Assembly (NCBI RefSeq): GCF_001613205.1
Contig: NZ_BDBX01000020.1
Span: 1-64,000 of the forward strand
From: Nocardia sienata NBRC 100364
Lineage (GTDB): Bacteria; Actinomycetota; Actinomycetes; Mycobacteriales; Mycobacteriaceae
DNA length: 64,000 nucleotides
Direction of reading: 5' to 3'
Shown here: in pieces, positions 52,064-63,326 of the stretch
Numbering within the stretch: the first letter of the stretch is position 1
Layout of the letters: each line of letters begins with the position of its first letter
Made by a program: the position numbers and the translations under genes
The notes under the pieces: model-generated
Database searches by the model: none
Seen by the model: the letters and a program-made list of their open reading frames with translations, nothing else
Told to the model about the DNA's origin: nothing

Positions 52064-53026
52064 CAGAGGTGGCGAAGTCTCGACGACGTACCCGCGGACT
52101 GGGGGCGGTGCGTTCTCACGATCGGCGTGTTCGACGGTGTTCATCGCGGACACGCGCAGTTGATCAGCCGTGCGGTGAAGTCCGCTGCCGCGCGTGGTGT
52201 CCCGGCGGTACTGATGACTTTCGATCCGCACCCCATGGAGGTGATCCGGCCCGGTTCCCATCCCGCGCAGCTCACCACGCTCACCCGCCGCGCCGAACTC
52301 GCCGAGGAACTGGGCGTCGACGTCTTCTGTGTCATGCCCTTCACCCACGACTTCATGAAGCTCACCCCGGGCGAGTACGTGCACGACCTGCTGGTGGAGC
52401 GGTTGCATGTCAGCGAAGTGGTGGTCGGCGACAACTTCACCTTCGGTAAGAAGGCCGCGGGCACCGTGGACACCATGCGCGAGCTCGGCGGCCGGTTCGG
52501 CTTCGAGGTCGACGGGGTCACGTTGCTGGGCGAACACGCCGTCACCTTCTCCTCCACCTACATCCGCGCCTGTGTAGATGCCGGCGATATGGCCGCCGCC
52601 GCCGAGGCGCTGGGCCGTCCGCACCGGGTCGAGGGTGTGGTGGTGCGCGGCGACGGTCGCGGCCGCACGCTGGGTTTTCCCACCGCCAATGTCGCGCCGC
52701 CCATGCATGCCGCCATCCCGGCCGACGGGGTCTACGCGGGATGGTTCACCGTGCTGGGCCCCGGGCCGACCATCGGCACCGTGACTCCAGGGGAGCCCGT
52801 GATGGCCGCCATCTCGGTCGGCACCAACCCCACTTTTTCCGGGCGGGCCCGTACGGTCGAGGCCTATGTCCTGGACCGCGAGGCCGATCTCTACGGGCAG
52901 CACGTGGCCGTGGATTTCGTGGATCATCTGCGCGGTATGCGGAAATTCGATTCGGTCGACGAACTGGTCGCGGTCATGGGCCGGGACGTGGACACGACCC
53001 GCAAGGTCCTCGGTTCCGGAAGCTGA
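52061..53026 (+). CDS. ribF: Bifunctional riboflavin kinase/FAD synthetase
   Basis: 321 residues. The N-terminal FMN adenylyltransferase has [21 protein letters not shown] with the HxGH-like motif and [20 protein letters not shown], then [27 protein letters not shown]. The C-terminal riboflavin kinase shows [16 protein letters not shown], where the Pro-Thr-Ala-Asn box binds metal-ATP, and [37 protein letters not shown]. It converts riboflavin to FMN and FAD. The start follows the -10 hexamer described separately; the frame is open further upstream. It is divergent from the SirR-like gene. Confidence 0.95.
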   Translation: MQRWRSLDDVPADWGRCVLTIGVFDGVHRGHAQLISRAVKSAAARGVPAVLMTFDPHPMEVIRPGSHPAQLTTLTRRAELAEELGVDVFCVMPFTHDFMKLTPGEYVHDLLVERLHVSEVVVGDNFTFGKKAAGTVDTMRELGGRFGFEVDGVTLLGEHAVTFSSTYIRACVDAGDMAAAAEALGRPHRVEGVVVRGDGRGRTLGFPTANVAPPMHAAIPADGVYAGWFTVLGPGPTIGTVTPGEPVMAAISVGTNPTFSGRARTVEAYVLDREADLYGQHVAVDFVDHLRGMRKFDSVDELVAVMGRDVDTTRKVLGSGS

Positions 53027-53214
53027 TCGCGGCCCGGCGCGGGTGGGTGGGATCGGCTCGGGTAAGGTGGCCCGTCGGGTCTGCTGCGGTCCGCGGCGGC
53101 GCCCCACCCGGTTATCCGGCCGGACCACGACGGTGCACGCCTCGGGCGAGCCCGCCGGTGGCGCGGTCACCGGGCCAATTGCGCGCGGAACTGAGAAATA
53201 GGAGTGGATGCCCC

Positions 53215-53484
53215 ATGGCGTTGACCACCGAGCAGAAGAAGTCGATCCTCGCGGAGTACGGTCTGCACGAGACCGACACCGGTTCGCCGGAGGCGCAGAT
53301 CGCGCTGCTGTCGAAGCGGATCTCCGAGATCACCGAGCACCTCAAGGTGCACAAGCACGATCACCACACCCGGCACGGTCTGATGGCGCTGATCGGCCGC
53401 CGCAAGCGGCTGTCGAAGTACCTGCAGGACAAGGACATCAACCGGTACCGCAGCCTGATCGAACGCCTCGGCCTGCGCCGCTGA
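53215..53484 (+). CDS. rpsO: Ribosomal protein S15
   Basis: 89 residues. Binds the three-way junction of 16S rRNA helices 20-22. [70 protein letters not shown] is the near-invariant S15 sequence, with DTGSPE and [12 protein letters not shown] boxes. The ATG at 53215 has AGGAG at 53200-53204. A well-formed hairpin lies 43 bases after its stop. Confidence 0.98.
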   Translation: MALTTEQKKSILAEYGLHETDTGSPEAQIALLSKRISEITEHLKVHKHDHHTRHGLMALIGRRKRLSKYLQDKDINRYRSLIERLGLRR

Positions 53485-53883
53485 TCGATCTTGAACACGC
53501 CCGGTTCCACGAGCCGGGCGGTACGTATGCCGACGGGGCGCATACAATCGCCTCGTCGGCATTTTCGTGTACCGGGTAGCCGGGCACGGAACGACAGAAC
53601 CAGCCGTGCACACCCGCGCTCGTGGCGTCGGTCTTCGGTAGTGGCTTTTCGGCCCGGACACAGATGCGCCGGAGAGCTTCGATCGATGACCGCCTCCGCG
53701 TCGCCGGCTCCAAGGGGAGCCCGGCCGGGTGTACGCGCCGCAGCACGAATACGGCCACCGCTGACCCCGACGGTCACCGCGGTTCCGCCGACGCGCCGCG
53801 TTCGAACCTGGTACGGCTGACACAGCCGGATCGCGCCACTTCGGCGCCTGGATCCGGCGAGACGAGAGGTTGAGAACAGAGAT
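53485..53883. other. rpsO-pnp spacer of about 400 bases
   Basis: Contains the intrinsic terminator at 53527-53565. The remaining 300 bases carry no supported gene and should include the pnp promoter and leader; short frames here have no recognisable content. Confidence 0.5.
53527..53565 (+). terminator. Intrinsic terminator between rpsO and pnp
   Basis: Left arm ATGCCGACG (53527-53535) pairs perfectly with CGTCGGCAT (53554-53562), and five more base pairs, one a G-U, extend the stem inward to GGGCG/CGCCT around an 8-base loop. TTT follows the arm, giving the classical stem plus U-tract form, rare in this window. Confidence 0.8.
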
Positions 53884-56181
53884 ATGCCAGAAACGATTGA
53901 ACGCTCGAACAGCTCGGCCATCGAGGTCGAACCGGGTGTTTTCGAATCCGTCGCGTTGATCGACAACGGCGCCTTCGGCACCCGCACGATTCGCTTCGAA
54001 ACGGGCCGGCTCGCGAAACAAGCCGCCGGATCGGTCGTCGCCTACCTGGACGACGAGACCATGCTGCTGTCGGCGACCACCGCCGGTAAGCACCCCAAGG
54101 ACCAGTTCGATTTCTTCCCGCTGACCGTCGATGTCGAAGAGCGGATGTATGCCGCGGGCCGGATCCCCGGTTCGTTCTTCCGGCGTGAAGGCCGCCCCTC
54201 CACCGACGCGATCCTGACCTGCCGCCTGATCGACCGGCCGTTGCGTCCGTCGTTCGTCGACGGCCTGCGCAACGAGATCCAGGTCGTGGTGACGGTGCTG
54301 AGCCTGGATCCGAAGGATCTCTACGACGTGGTCGCGATCAACGCGGCTTCGGCGTCCACCCAGATCGCGGGTCTGCCGTTCTCCGGGCCGGTCGGCGGCG
54401 TGCGGGTCGCGCTGATCAACGATCCGGCGGCCGGGACCGCCGCCGGTGGCCAGTGGGTGGCCTTCCCGACCAACGAGCAGCTGGAGAAGGCTGTTTTCGA
54501 TATGGTCGTGGCCGGCCGGGTCACCGGAACCGGTGATGTCGCGATCATGATGGTCGAGGCCGAGGCCACCGAGAACGTCATCGCCCTGATCGACGGTGGC
54601 GCCCAGGCGCCGACCGAGACCGTGGTCGCCGAGGGCCTCGAGGCCGCCAAACCGTTCATCGCGCGGCTGTGCCGGGCCCAGCAGGACCTCGCCGCGCTGG
54701 CGTCCAAGCCCACCGAAGAATTCCCGCTGTTCCCGCCCTACGCCGACGACGCCTACGCCGCCGTCGACGAGGCCGCGAACGCGCCGCTTTCGGAGGCGCT
54801 GGGCATCGCCGGTAAGCAGGAGCGCGAAGAGAAGATCGACGAGATCAAGCTCGACGTGCTGTCGCGGCTGGGCGAGGCGTTCGAGGGCCGGGAGAAGGAA
54901 CTGGGCGCCGCGTTCCGCTCGGTCACCAAGAAGCTGGTCCGCCAGCGTATCCTCACCGACGGTTTCCGGATCGACGGTCGTGGTCTGGCCGATATCCGGG
55001 CGCTGTCGGCCGAGGTCGCCGTGGTGCCGCGGGCACACGGTTCGGCGCTGTTCGAACGTGGTGAAACCCAGATCATGGGTGTGACCACCCTCGATATGGT
55101 CAAGATGGCGCAGCAGGTCGATTCGCTCGGCCCGGAAACCTCCAAGCGCTATATGCACCACTACAACTTCCCGCCGTACTCCACCGGTGAGACCGGTCGC
55201 GTCGGTTCGCCCAAGCGCCGCGAGATCGGCCACGGCGCGCTGGCCGAGCGGGCGCTGATCCCGGTGCTGCCGAGTCAGGAAGAGTTCCCCTACGCGATCC
55301 GGCAGGTGTCGGAGGCGCTGGGCTCCAACGGTTCGACCTCCATGGGTTCGGTCTGCGCATCGACCCTGTCGCTGCTCAACGCCGGCGTGCCGCTCAAGGA
55401 GCCGGTCGCCGGTATCGCCATGGGCCTGGTGTCGGACACCGTCACCAACTCCGCCGGTGCGCAGGAGGTCCGCTATGTGGCGCTGACCGATATCCTCGGC
55501 GCCGAGGACGCCTTCGGCGATATGGACTTCAAGGTCGCCGGAACCCGGGGCTTCGTCACCGCCCTGCAGCTCGACACCAAGCTCGACGGTATCCCCTCGC
55601 AGGTGCTGGCCGGTGCGCTGAGCCAGGCGCACGACGCCCGCACCACCATTCTGGACGTGATGGCCGAGGCCATCGCCACCCCGGACGAGATGAGCCCTTA
55701 CGCCCCGCGGGTCACCGCCATCAAGATCCCGGTCGACAAGATCGGCGAGGTGATCGGGCCCAAGGGCAAGATGATCAACCAGATCACCGAGGACACCGGC
55801 GCCAACATCTCCATCGAGGACGACGGCACCGTGTTCGTCGGCGCCACCGACGGCCCCTCGGCGCAGGCGGCGATCGACGCGATCAACGCGATCGCCAATC
55901 CGCAGCTGCCCAAGGTCGGCGAGCGGTTCCTCGGCACCGTGGTCAAGACCACCGCATTCGGGGCGTTCGTCTCGTTGCTGCCGGGGCGTGACGGTCTGGT
56001 GCACATCTCCAAGCTGGGTAACGGTAAGCGTGTGGCCAAGGTCGAGGACGTGGTGAACGTCGGCGACAAACTGCGCGTGGAGATCGCCGATATCGACAAC
56101 CGCGGCAAGATCTCGCTGGTTCCCGTCGACGAGACCGCCGACGAGGCGCCCGCCGATGCGGACGCGGCGCCGACCGAGTAG
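53884..56181 (+). CDS. pnp: Polynucleotide phosphorylase
   Basis: 765 residues. Phosphorolytic 3'-5' exoribonuclease and RNA polymerising enzyme. Two RNase PH domains are visible: the first with [41 protein letters not shown], the second with [32 protein letters not shown] and [29 protein letters not shown]. The KH domain has [27 protein letters not shown], and the S1 domain has [30 protein letters not shown]. The length is normal. Corresponds to GpsI/Rv2783c. Confidence 0.98.
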   Translation: MPETIERSNSSAIEVEPGVFESVALIDNGAFGTRTIRFETGRLAKQAAGSVVAYLDDETMLLSATTAGKHPKDQFDFFPLTVDVEERMYAAGRIPGSFFRREGRPSTDAILTCRLIDRPLRPSFVDGLRNEIQVVVTVLSLDPKDLYDVVAINAASASTQIAGLPFSGPVGGVRVALINDPAAGTAAGGQWVAFPTNEQLEKAVFDMVVAGRVTGTGDVAIMMVEAEATENVIALIDGGAQAPTETVVAEGLEAAKPFIARLCRAQQDLAALASKPTEEFPLFPPYADDAYAAVDEAANAPLSEALGIAGKQEREEKIDEIKLDVLSRLGEAFEGREKELGAAFRSVTKKLVRQRILTDGFRIDGRGLADIRALSAEVAVVPRAHGSALFERGETQIMGVTTLDMVKMAQQVDSLGPETSKRYMHHYNFPPYSTGETGRVGSPKRREIGHGALAERALIPVLPSQEEFPYAIRQVSEALGSNGSTSMGSVCASTLSLLNAGVPLKEPVAGIAMGLVSDTVTNSAGAQEVRYVALTDILGAEDAFGDMDFKVAGTRGFVTALQLDTKLDGIPSQVLAGALSQAHDARTTILDVMAEAIATPDEMSPYAPRVTAIKIPVDKIGEVIGPKGKMINQITEDTGANISIEDDGTVFVGATDGPSAQAAIDAINAIANPQLPKVGERFLGTVVKTTAFGAFVSLLPGRDGLVHISKLGNGKRVAKVEDVVNVGDKLRVEIADIDNRGKISLVPVDETADEAPADADAAPTE

Positions 56182-56191
56182 TACTGGTCGG

Positions 56192-57571
56192 GTGACGGAG
56201 CAGAAAACGACGACCCCCCTGCGCCCCAGCGGGCAGGGGGGTCCGTCATCGGTGTGGCGGATCGGCGAAACAGTCGATATCGACCACGGAGTACGGCGTA
56301 CCGTCCTGCCGGGTGGTCTGCGCGTGGTGACCGAGCATGTACCCGGCGTGCGTTCGGCGTCCGTCGGCGTATGGGTGGGGGTCGGTTCGCGCGACGAGGG
56401 CCCGACCGTTGCCGGCGCCGCGCATTTCCTGGAACACCTGCTGTTCAAGGCCACGCCGAGCCGTTCGGCGCTGGATATCGCCGAGGCCATGGATGCCGTC
56501 GGCGGCGAACTCAATGCGTTCACCGCCAAGGAGCAGACCTGCTACTACGCCCATGTGGTGGACGAGGATCTGCCGCTGGCGGTGGATCTGGTCACCGATG
56601 TGGTGCTCAACGGGTTGTGCCGGGCGGCCGATGTCGATGTGGAACGACAGGTCGTGCTGGAGGAGATCGCGATGCGCGACGACGATCCGGAAGATCTCGT
56701 CGGCGACGCCTTCCTCACCGCGCTGTTCGGCGATCATCCGATCGGCCGGCCGATCATCGGCTCGGTGGAATCCATCGAAGGGATGCGCGCGGGCCAGCTG
56801 CGGTCCTTCCACCAGCGCCGCTATACCCCCGACCGGATGGTCGTCGCGGTCGCGGGCAATATCGAGCACGAGCACACCGTGGAACTGGTACATCGTGCGG
56901 TCGCCGGCCGGCTCGACCCCGGCGCACTGCCCGCGCCGCGGCGCGAGGGCCGGTTCCGTACCCGGCACGAGCCGAGGCTGACCTGGTCCAACCGGGACAG
57001 CGAACAGGCGCATCTGGTGTTCGGGGTGCGGGCCTACGGCCGCCACGAGGGACAGTTGCGGTGGCCGCTGTCGGTGCTCAACACGGTGGTCGGCGGCGGC
57101 CTGAGCTCCCGGCTGTTCCAACGGATCCGGGAGGAACGCGGGCTCGCCTACTCGGTGTACTCCAGCGTGGACACCTTCGCCGATACCGGCGCGTTCTCGG
57201 TGTACCTGGGCTGTCAGCCGGAGAATCTCGGCGAGGTGGCGACGCTGGCGCGCGGGGTGCTCGAGGAGATCGCCGCGGACGGTATCACCGACGCCGAATG
57301 CGCCCGGGCCAAGGGTTCGCTGCGCGGCGGGCTGGTACTGGGGCTGGAGGATTCGGCGTCCCGGATGAACCGGATCGGCCGCAGTGAGCTCAGCTACGGT
57401 AACCACCGCAGCGTGTCCGAGACGCTGGCCCGGATCGACGCGGTGACCACCGAGGAGGTCGGCGAGGTCGCGGCGGCATTGCTGTCCCGGCCGTTCGCCG
57501 CCTCGGTGGCGGGGCCGTATCAGCGGGTACGTGATCTCCCGGCGCCGGTCCGGCGGCTGGCCGCGAGCTGA
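56192..57571 (+). CDS. pepR: M16-family zinc peptidase (PepR/mitochondrial processing peptidase-like)
   Basis: 459 residues from GTG 56192. The inverted zinc motif HFLEHLLFK with the third ligand further on in VLEEIAMRDDDPEDL is the mark of active M16 enzymes, and the C-terminal half has GGGLSSRLFQRIREERGLAYSVYS, the substrate-binding R-x-x-x-x-Y region. RRTVLPGGLRVVTEHVPGVRSASVGVWVGVGSRDE is the standard start. The first 20 residues would be encoded across a strong hairpin; an in-frame GTG at 56252 gives a length closer to the M. tuberculosis protein and may be the real start. Confidence 0.92.
   Translation: MTEQKTTTPLRPSGQGGPSSVWRIGETVDIDHGVRRTVLPGGLRVVTEHVPGVRSASVGVWVGVGSRDEGPTVAGAAHFLEHLLFKATPSRSALDIAEAMDAVGGELNAFTAKEQTCYYAHVVDEDLPLAVDLVTDVVLNGLCRAADVDVERQVVLEEIAMRDDDPEDLVGDAFLTALFGDHPIGRPIIGSVESIEGMRAGQLRSFHQRRYTPDRMVVAVAGNIEHEHTVELVHRAVAGRLDPGALPAPRREGRFRTRHEPRLTWSNRDSEQAHLVFGVRAYGRHEGQLRWPLSVLNTVVGGGLSSRLFQRIREERGLAYSVYSSVDTFADTGAFSVYLGCQPENLGEVATLARGVLEEIAADGITDAECARAKGSLRGGLVLGLEDSASRMNRIGRSELSYGNHRSVSETLARIDAVTTEEVGEVAAALLSRPFAASVAGPYQRVRDLPAPVRRLAAS
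56212..56243 (+). terminator. Perfect 11-base-pair GC stem after pnp
   Basis: GACCCCCCTGC (56212-56222) and GCAGGGGGGTC (56233-56243) pair perfectly around a 10-base loop. It starts 30 bases after the pnp stop. It lies inside pepR if that gene starts at 56192 but just before it if it starts at 56252. No U-tract follows. Confidence 0.65.
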
Positions 57572-57732
57572 AACGAGGCGGTTCGACACCCGAAGCGGCA
57601 TCCGGGGTGTTCGTGACCGTGGAACGCGGCGGCCGCGGTGGCGTGCCGCGGCTGCTCGGGTGCCGTTCTCCCGGGGAATGGCCGGCGGGGTAGCGCTGTG
57701 GTGGCGAGCCGGCCACGTCGTTGCGGTCGACG

Positions 57733-58071
57733 TCAGTCGTCTCGGCGGGGGGCCGCGCGATTGGCGGCGCCGACCACGGAGTCCAGCAGGCCGGGCAGGG
57801 CCCGGTCGAGGTCGCCGGTGCGGAGTCGCTGGTGGGTCTGTCCGTCGATCATCAGGCGCTCGATGACACCCGCTTCGCGCAACACCTTGAAATGGTGTGT
57901 GGCGGTGGACTTGTTGATGACCTCGTAGAGGGCGGCGCAGCGTACGGCGTCGTCCGCGTTGTGCAGGCGGCGGACCATTTCCAGGCGCACCGGGTCCTGG
58001 AGTGCGGCCAGGACCACGGGGAGCGGGGCCACCGGGGTCGGGGTATCCGTGGTCGGTGTGGTCTGCGTCAT
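57733..58071 (-). CDS. ArsR-family regulator
   Basis: 112 residues. VVLAALQDPVRLEMVRRLHNADD and CAALYEVINKSTATHHFKVLREAGVIERLMIDGQTHQRLRTGDLD form a compact ArsR winged helix; STATHHFKVLREAGVI is the recognition-helix region. The metal-binding ELCVCDL motif is absent, so it is probably a non-metal member responding to another signal. It is divergent from an MFS exporter gene, which it likely controls through the palindrome between them. Confidence 0.88.
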   Translation of the reverse strand: MTQTTPTTDTPTPVAPLPVVLAALQDPVRLEMVRRLHNADDAVRCAALYEVINKSTATHHFKVLREAGVIERLMIDGQTHQRLRTGDLDRALPGLLDSVVGAANRAAPRRDD

Positions 58072-58087
58072 GATCTACTCGCTCGGG

Positions 58088-58103
58088 TTTGATGATCATC
58101 GAA
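58088..58103. promoter_or_regulatory. Palindrome TTTGATGATCATCGAA, candidate ArsR operator
   Basis: The inner GATGATCATC (58091-58100) is a perfect palindrome, extended by TT and AA at the ends with two mismatches. It lies 17 bases before the ArsR start and 60 before the MFS start; GATGATCATC-like dyads would suit a dimeric winged-helix repressor. Confidence 0.5.
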
Positions 58104-58162
58104 CCTGGGTTTAGGCTCGATGCAGTTCGATCAACGTCAAACTTACCTGTTTCGGGGTTCTC

Positions 58163-59362
58163 ATGGCAGCGACAGCGGCGGTACTCACCGACGACGCAAC
58201 GATCCAACCCTGGGCCTACGGTCTGGTCCTCGGCGCGACAGGGGTCGCTCTCGGGGTTTCCGGCGTCCCGGCCCCGCTCTACGGCCTCTACGAACAGCAG
58301 TGGCATCTCTCCCCACTGACCACCACCGTCGTCTTCGCGGTCTACGCGATCGCGGCCCTCGGCGCCGTCCTCGTCTCGGGCCGGATCTCCGATGTGGTCG
58401 GGCGTAAACCCGTCCTGCTCGGGGCGTTCGCGGTGATGATCGCCGGTCTGGTGGTGTTCGTCCTCGCCGATACCGTGCCCATGCTGCTGCTCGCCCGCGC
58501 CCTGCACGGGATGGCCGTGGGCGCCACCGTGGTCGCGGGTGCGGCGGCGTTGCTCGACCTGCGACCGCATCGCGGCGCGCGCTCGGGTCAGCTCACCGGC
58601 GTCGCGTTCAATGTGGGCATGGCGGTGGCCATCATGGGCTCGGCATTACTGGCCCAGTACGCACCCCACCCGCTGCGCACACCGTATGTCGTGATCAGCA
58701 TCGTCTGCCTGCTCGTCACCGCCGGGGTGCTGGCGCTGCGGGAACCACACGCAGCGCGGGTCGCCGGCCGGATCCGCATCGCCCGCCCTGCCGTACCCCG
58801 CGAGATCCGCGCGGACTTCTGGTTCGCGGCGATGGGGGTCATGGCGGCGTGGTCGGTACTCGGCGTGCTGTTGTCGCTGTATCCGTCGCTGGCCGCGCAG
58901 CAGACCGGGATCCACAACCTCGTGTTCGGCGGTGTCGTGGTGGCGGCGACCGCGACAGCGGCCGCGGTCGTCCAGTTGTTCGCCACCGCGATCCCGGCCC
59001 GGCGCGCGGCCATCGGCGGCGATATCGGAATGGCCGTCGCCCTCGGCCTGACCGTGCCCGCGCTCAGCACGCACAACTGGGTCGCGGTGCTGGCGGCCGG
59101 TGTCGTGCTCGGTGCCACCTTCGGTCTCGGGTTCGGCGGCTCGCTGCGCCACCTCTCGCATGTGGTGCCCGAACACCGGCGGGGCGAGACCATGTCGGCC
59201 TACTACCTGCTCGCCTACACCTCCATGGCGCTGCCGACCATCCTCGCGGGCTGGGCGGCCACCACCTGGGGTCTGCACACGGTGTTCCCCTGGTTCGTGG
59301 GCGTGGTCGCGGTGGCCTGCCTGGGCGCCGCGACGCTGGGATTGCGCCGCGGCGCCCGGTAG
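58163..59362 (+). CDS. MFS transporter, likely ArsR-controlled
   Basis: 399 residues with about twelve transmembrane segments. Segment 1 ends in GVSGVPAPLYGLYEQQWHLS, the motif-A loop is VSGRISDVVGRKPVLLGAFAVM, and the second half has FGLGFGGSLRHLSHVVPEHRRGE. It resembles sugar-efflux or drug-efflux type MFS proteins of actinomycetes. The ATG at 58163 lacks a strong ribosome binding site. The substrate is unknown. Confidence 0.82.
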   Translation: MAATAAVLTDDATIQPWAYGLVLGATGVALGVSGVPAPLYGLYEQQWHLSPLTTTVVFAVYAIAALGAVLVSGRISDVVGRKPVLLGAFAVMIAGLVVFVLADTVPMLLLARALHGMAVGATVVAGAAALLDLRPHRGARSGQLTGVAFNVGMAVAIMGSALLAQYAPHPLRTPYVVISIVCLLVTAGVLALREPHAARVAGRIRIARPAVPREIRADFWFAAMGVMAAWSVLGVLLSLYPSLAAQQTGIHNLVFGGVVVAATATAAAVVQLFATAIPARRAAIGGDIGMAVALGLTVPALSTHNWVAVLAAGVVLGATFGLGFGGSLRHLSHVVPEHRRGETMSAYYLLAYTSMALPTILAGWAATTWGLHTVFPWFVGVVAVACLGAATLGLRRGAR

Positions 59363-59366
59363 AGGG

Positions 59367-59762
59367 CTACGCCGGCCATCCCCCGTAGGGGACCGTGATC
59401 AACTCCAGGTAGTGACCGTTGGGATCGAGGAAGTACACCCCGCGCCCGCCGTCGTTGTGGTTGATCCGGCCCGCGGCTTTCTGTTGCGGGTCGGCCCAGT
59501 GCTCGAGACCGTAGCGCTGGATCTTGGCGTAGGCGGCGTCGAACTCCTGCTCCGAGACCAGGAACGCGTAGTGCTGGCCTTGGATCTCGGTGATGTGCGG
59601 CGGGACGTTCGCGAAATCGAACGTAACCCCGTTGCCGGTGACCAGTGGAATGAAATGGGCCCACGGGGCGCCCGGTTCCACGCCCAGGATATCGCCCCAG
59701 AATTCGGCCGATTCCCGGTTGTCACGGCATCCGACAATGGTGTGGTTGAACTGAACGGACAA
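59367..59762 (-). CDS. VOC-family (glyoxalase/dioxygenase-fold) protein
   Basis: 131 residues from a TTG start. Two beta-alpha-beta-beta-beta modules: FNHTIVGCRDNRESAEFWGDILGVEPG carries the first His ligand, HYAFLVSEQEFDAAYAKIQRYG the second module, and GRGVYFLDPNGHYLELITVPYG the Glu ligand. It is therefore probably metal-bound. The TTG at 59762 has GGAGAT seven bases upstream; no ATG or GTG in this frame fits the conserved SVQFNHT N-terminus. Divergent from the alcohol dehydrogenase gene. Confidence 0.82.
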   Translation of the reverse strand: MSVQFNHTIVGCRDNRESAEFWGDILGVEPGAPWAHFIPLVTGNGVTFDFANVPPHITEIQGQHYAFLVSEQEFDAAYAKIQRYGLEHWADPQQKAAGRINHNDGGRGVYFLDPNGHYLELITVPYGGWPA

Positions 59763-59885
59763 AGGAATATCTCCTCGGGTCGTGCCGGTCCCGACCCCGG
59801 GCTCGGTACAAGGCGGCCAACGGGAGCACCGGCACGGCACCGAGAATAGTCCGAACCGGATCATGATCGAAAACCCAGCGCGGCC

Positions 59886-59901
59886 TACCGTGGTGACCAT
59901 G
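59886..59901 (+). promoter_or_regulatory. -10 element TACCGT with leaderless ATG
   Basis: TACCGT (59886-59891) precedes the ATG at 59899 by seven bases; the same hexamer drives the genes at 16275 and 46213. Confidence 0.5.
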
Positions 59902-60999
59902 AGAATTCGTGGGGCAGTCCTGGAACGGATCGGCGCGCCGGTGCCGTACGCCGAGTCGGCGCCGATCACCATCAGCGAACTCGATCTCGCCGAGCCGGGG
60001 CCCGGCGAGATCCTGGTGCGCATCGAAGCCGCCGGACTCTGCCACTCCGACCTCTCGGTGGTCGACGGCAACCGGGTGCGCCCGGTGCCGATGTTGCTTG
60101 GGCACGAGGCCTCGGGCAGAGTCGTCCAGGCCGGACCTGGCGCCGATCTGCCCGTCGGACAGCGGGTCGTCATGACATTCCTGCCGCGCTGCGGCGAATG
60201 CGCCGGATGCGCCTCCGGCGGCCGGACCCCGTGTATCCCCGGTAGCGCGGCCAACAACGCGGGCGAACTGCTCGGCGGTGGCCGGCGACTACACCGCGCC
60301 GGTGCCGAAGTGCACCACCATCTCGGAGTCTCCGGTTTCGCGACCCACGCGGTGGTGGACCGGCGTTCCGTGGTGCCGGTGGACGACGACGTGCCGCCGG
60401 AAGTCGCCGCCGTGCTCGGCTGCGCGGTCCTGACCGGTGGCGGTGCCCTGCTGAACTCGGCGAAACCGGCCGCGACCGACCGGGTCATGGTGGTGGGTCT
60501 CGGCGGTGTGGGTATGGCGGCGGTCCTGGTGGCGGTCTCCCTGGGAGTCCGGGAGGTCATCGCCGTCGACACGGTCCCGGACAAGCTGGCGCTGGCCCGC
60601 GAACTCGGGGCCGACAGCGCGTACCCGCCCGCCGAAGTCGCCGATCGCGGTATCCAGGCGGAAGTCGTCGTCGAAGCGGTCGGCTCCGCCCGGGCCTTCG
60701 AGAGCGCGGTCGCGGCCACCGCGCCCGGCGGTGTCACCGTGACGGTGGGCCTGCCCGCCCCTGATGCCCGCGCGACCATCTCACCTCTGGGTCTGGTGGC
60801 CCAGGGCCGCTCGATCGTCGGCAGCTACCTCGGCTCGGCGGTCCCGTCGCGCGATATCCCGGAATACGTCCGGATGTGGCGCGAAGGCCGGCTGCCGGTG
60901 GAGAAACTGATCTCCGCCCGGATCGGGTTGGCGGATATCAACAGCGCCATGGACGAACTCGCCGCCGGACACACCCTCCGTCAGGTGATCATCTTCTGA
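59899..60999 (+). CDS. Zinc-dependent alcohol dehydrogenase
   Basis: 366 residues of the medium-chain dehydrogenase family. Catalytic zinc ligands lie in AAGLCHSDLSV (Cys) and LLGHEASGRVV (His-Glu), and the structural zinc site in FLPRCGECAGCASGGRTPC (four Cys). The nucleotide domain has VMVVGLGGVGMAAVLVAVSLGVREVIAVD, with an Asp favouring NAD. It belongs near class III or mycothiol-type dehydrogenases but the end is different; the substrate is a primary alcohol or aldehyde. The ATG at 59899 follows TACCGT by seven bases; an ATG at 59863 is upstream of that hexamer. Confidence 0.88.
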   Translation: MRIRGAVLERIGAPVPYAESAPITISELDLAEPGPGEILVRIEAAGLCHSDLSVVDGNRVRPVPMLLGHEASGRVVQAGPGADLPVGQRVVMTFLPRCGECAGCASGGRTPCIPGSAANNAGELLGGGRRLHRAGAEVHHHLGVSGFATHAVVDRRSVVPVDDDVPPEVAAVLGCAVLTGGGALLNSAKPAATDRVMVVGLGGVGMAAVLVAVSLGVREVIAVDTVPDKLALARELGADSAYPPAEVADRGIQAEVVVEAVGSARAFESAVAATAPGGVTVTVGLPAPDARATISPLGLVAQGRSIVGSYLGSAVPSRDIPEYVRMWREGRLPVEKLISARIGLADINSAMDELAAGHTLRQVIIF

Positions 61000-61001
61000 A
61001 T

Positions 61002-62738
<1,737 letters not shown>

Positions 62739-62756
62739 ACCGTCGCCGGGAGCCGT

Positions 62757-62772
62757 TAGGCTCGGCGCTGTG
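62757..62772 (+). promoter_or_regulatory. -10 element TAGGCT with leaderless GTG
   Basis: TAGGCT (62757-62762), seven bases, GTG at 62770, with no ribosome binding site. Confidence 0.5.
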
Positions 62773-63222
62773 CCGAGGTTGCTGATCGTCCACCACACGC
62801 CGTCCCCACATATGCAGGCGATGTTCGAAGCCGTCCTGGCGGGGGCGACCGACCCGGAGATCGAGGGGGTGGACGTGGTCCGCCGGGCGGCATTGGCGCT
62901 CACACCCGACGAAATGCTGGCCGCCGACGGCTATCTGCTGGGGACGCCCGCCAATCTGGGCTACATGTCCGGTGCGTTGAAGCACGCGTTCGACACTTGC
63001 TATTACCCGTGCCTGGACAGCACCCGTGGTCGGCCGTACGGGCTGTACATCCATGGGAACGAGGGCACCGAAGGTGCCGAACGGGGTGTGGAATCGATAG
63101 CCACCGGACTGGGCTGGGTCAAGGCGGCGAATTCGGTCGTGCTGATGGGCAAACCGGCGAAGGACGATCTCGAGCGCTGCTGGGAGCTGGGCGCCACGGT
63201 GGCCGCCGGGCTGATGGGCTGA
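62770..63222 (+). CDS. Flavodoxin-like NAD(P)H oxidoreductase
   Basis: 150 residues. LLIVHHTPSPHMQAMFEAVLAGA is a flavodoxin-type phosphate loop in which His and Ser/Pro replace some of the usual Thr/Ser residues. DGYLLGTPANLGYMSGALKHAFDTCYYPCLD is the FMN isoalloxazine loop. GLYIHGNEGTEGAERGVESIATGLGW follows. The fold is that of WrbA/Rv2771c proteins, which are probably quinone reductases or unknown flavoproteins. The GTG at 62770 follows a -10 element. Confidence 0.82.
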   Translation: MPRLLIVHHTPSPHMQAMFEAVLAGATDPEIEGVDVVRRAALALTPDEMLAADGYLLGTPANLGYMSGALKHAFDTCYYPCLDSTRGRPYGLYIHGNEGTEGAERGVESIATGLGWVKAANSVVLMGKPAKDDLERCWELGATVAAGLMG

Positions 63223-63326
63223 TCCCGGCGGATATCGCCGCCCCTGGAATATGGGGCTGACCCCGCGAGCCGCCGACCGCCATACTGCTGGGACAGGGGT
63301 CGGGTCGGGGTGACGGGAGTGCAGAG

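Noticed and set aside
53167..56529. 1120-residue open frame antisense to pnp and rpsO
   Set aside because: A shadow caused by high third-position GC; pnp and rpsO are fully conserved on the other strand.
57572..57732. tRNA-like GGTTCGA segment near 57580
   Set aside because: No acceptor or anticodon stem could be folded around it, and nowhere else in the window did I find a convincing tRNA or rRNA gene.
59763..60779. Extended minus-strand frame of 470 residues leading into the VOC gene
   Set aside because: The extension is antisense to the alcohol dehydrogenase; the VOC domain starts at the TTG 59762 behind a ribosome binding site.
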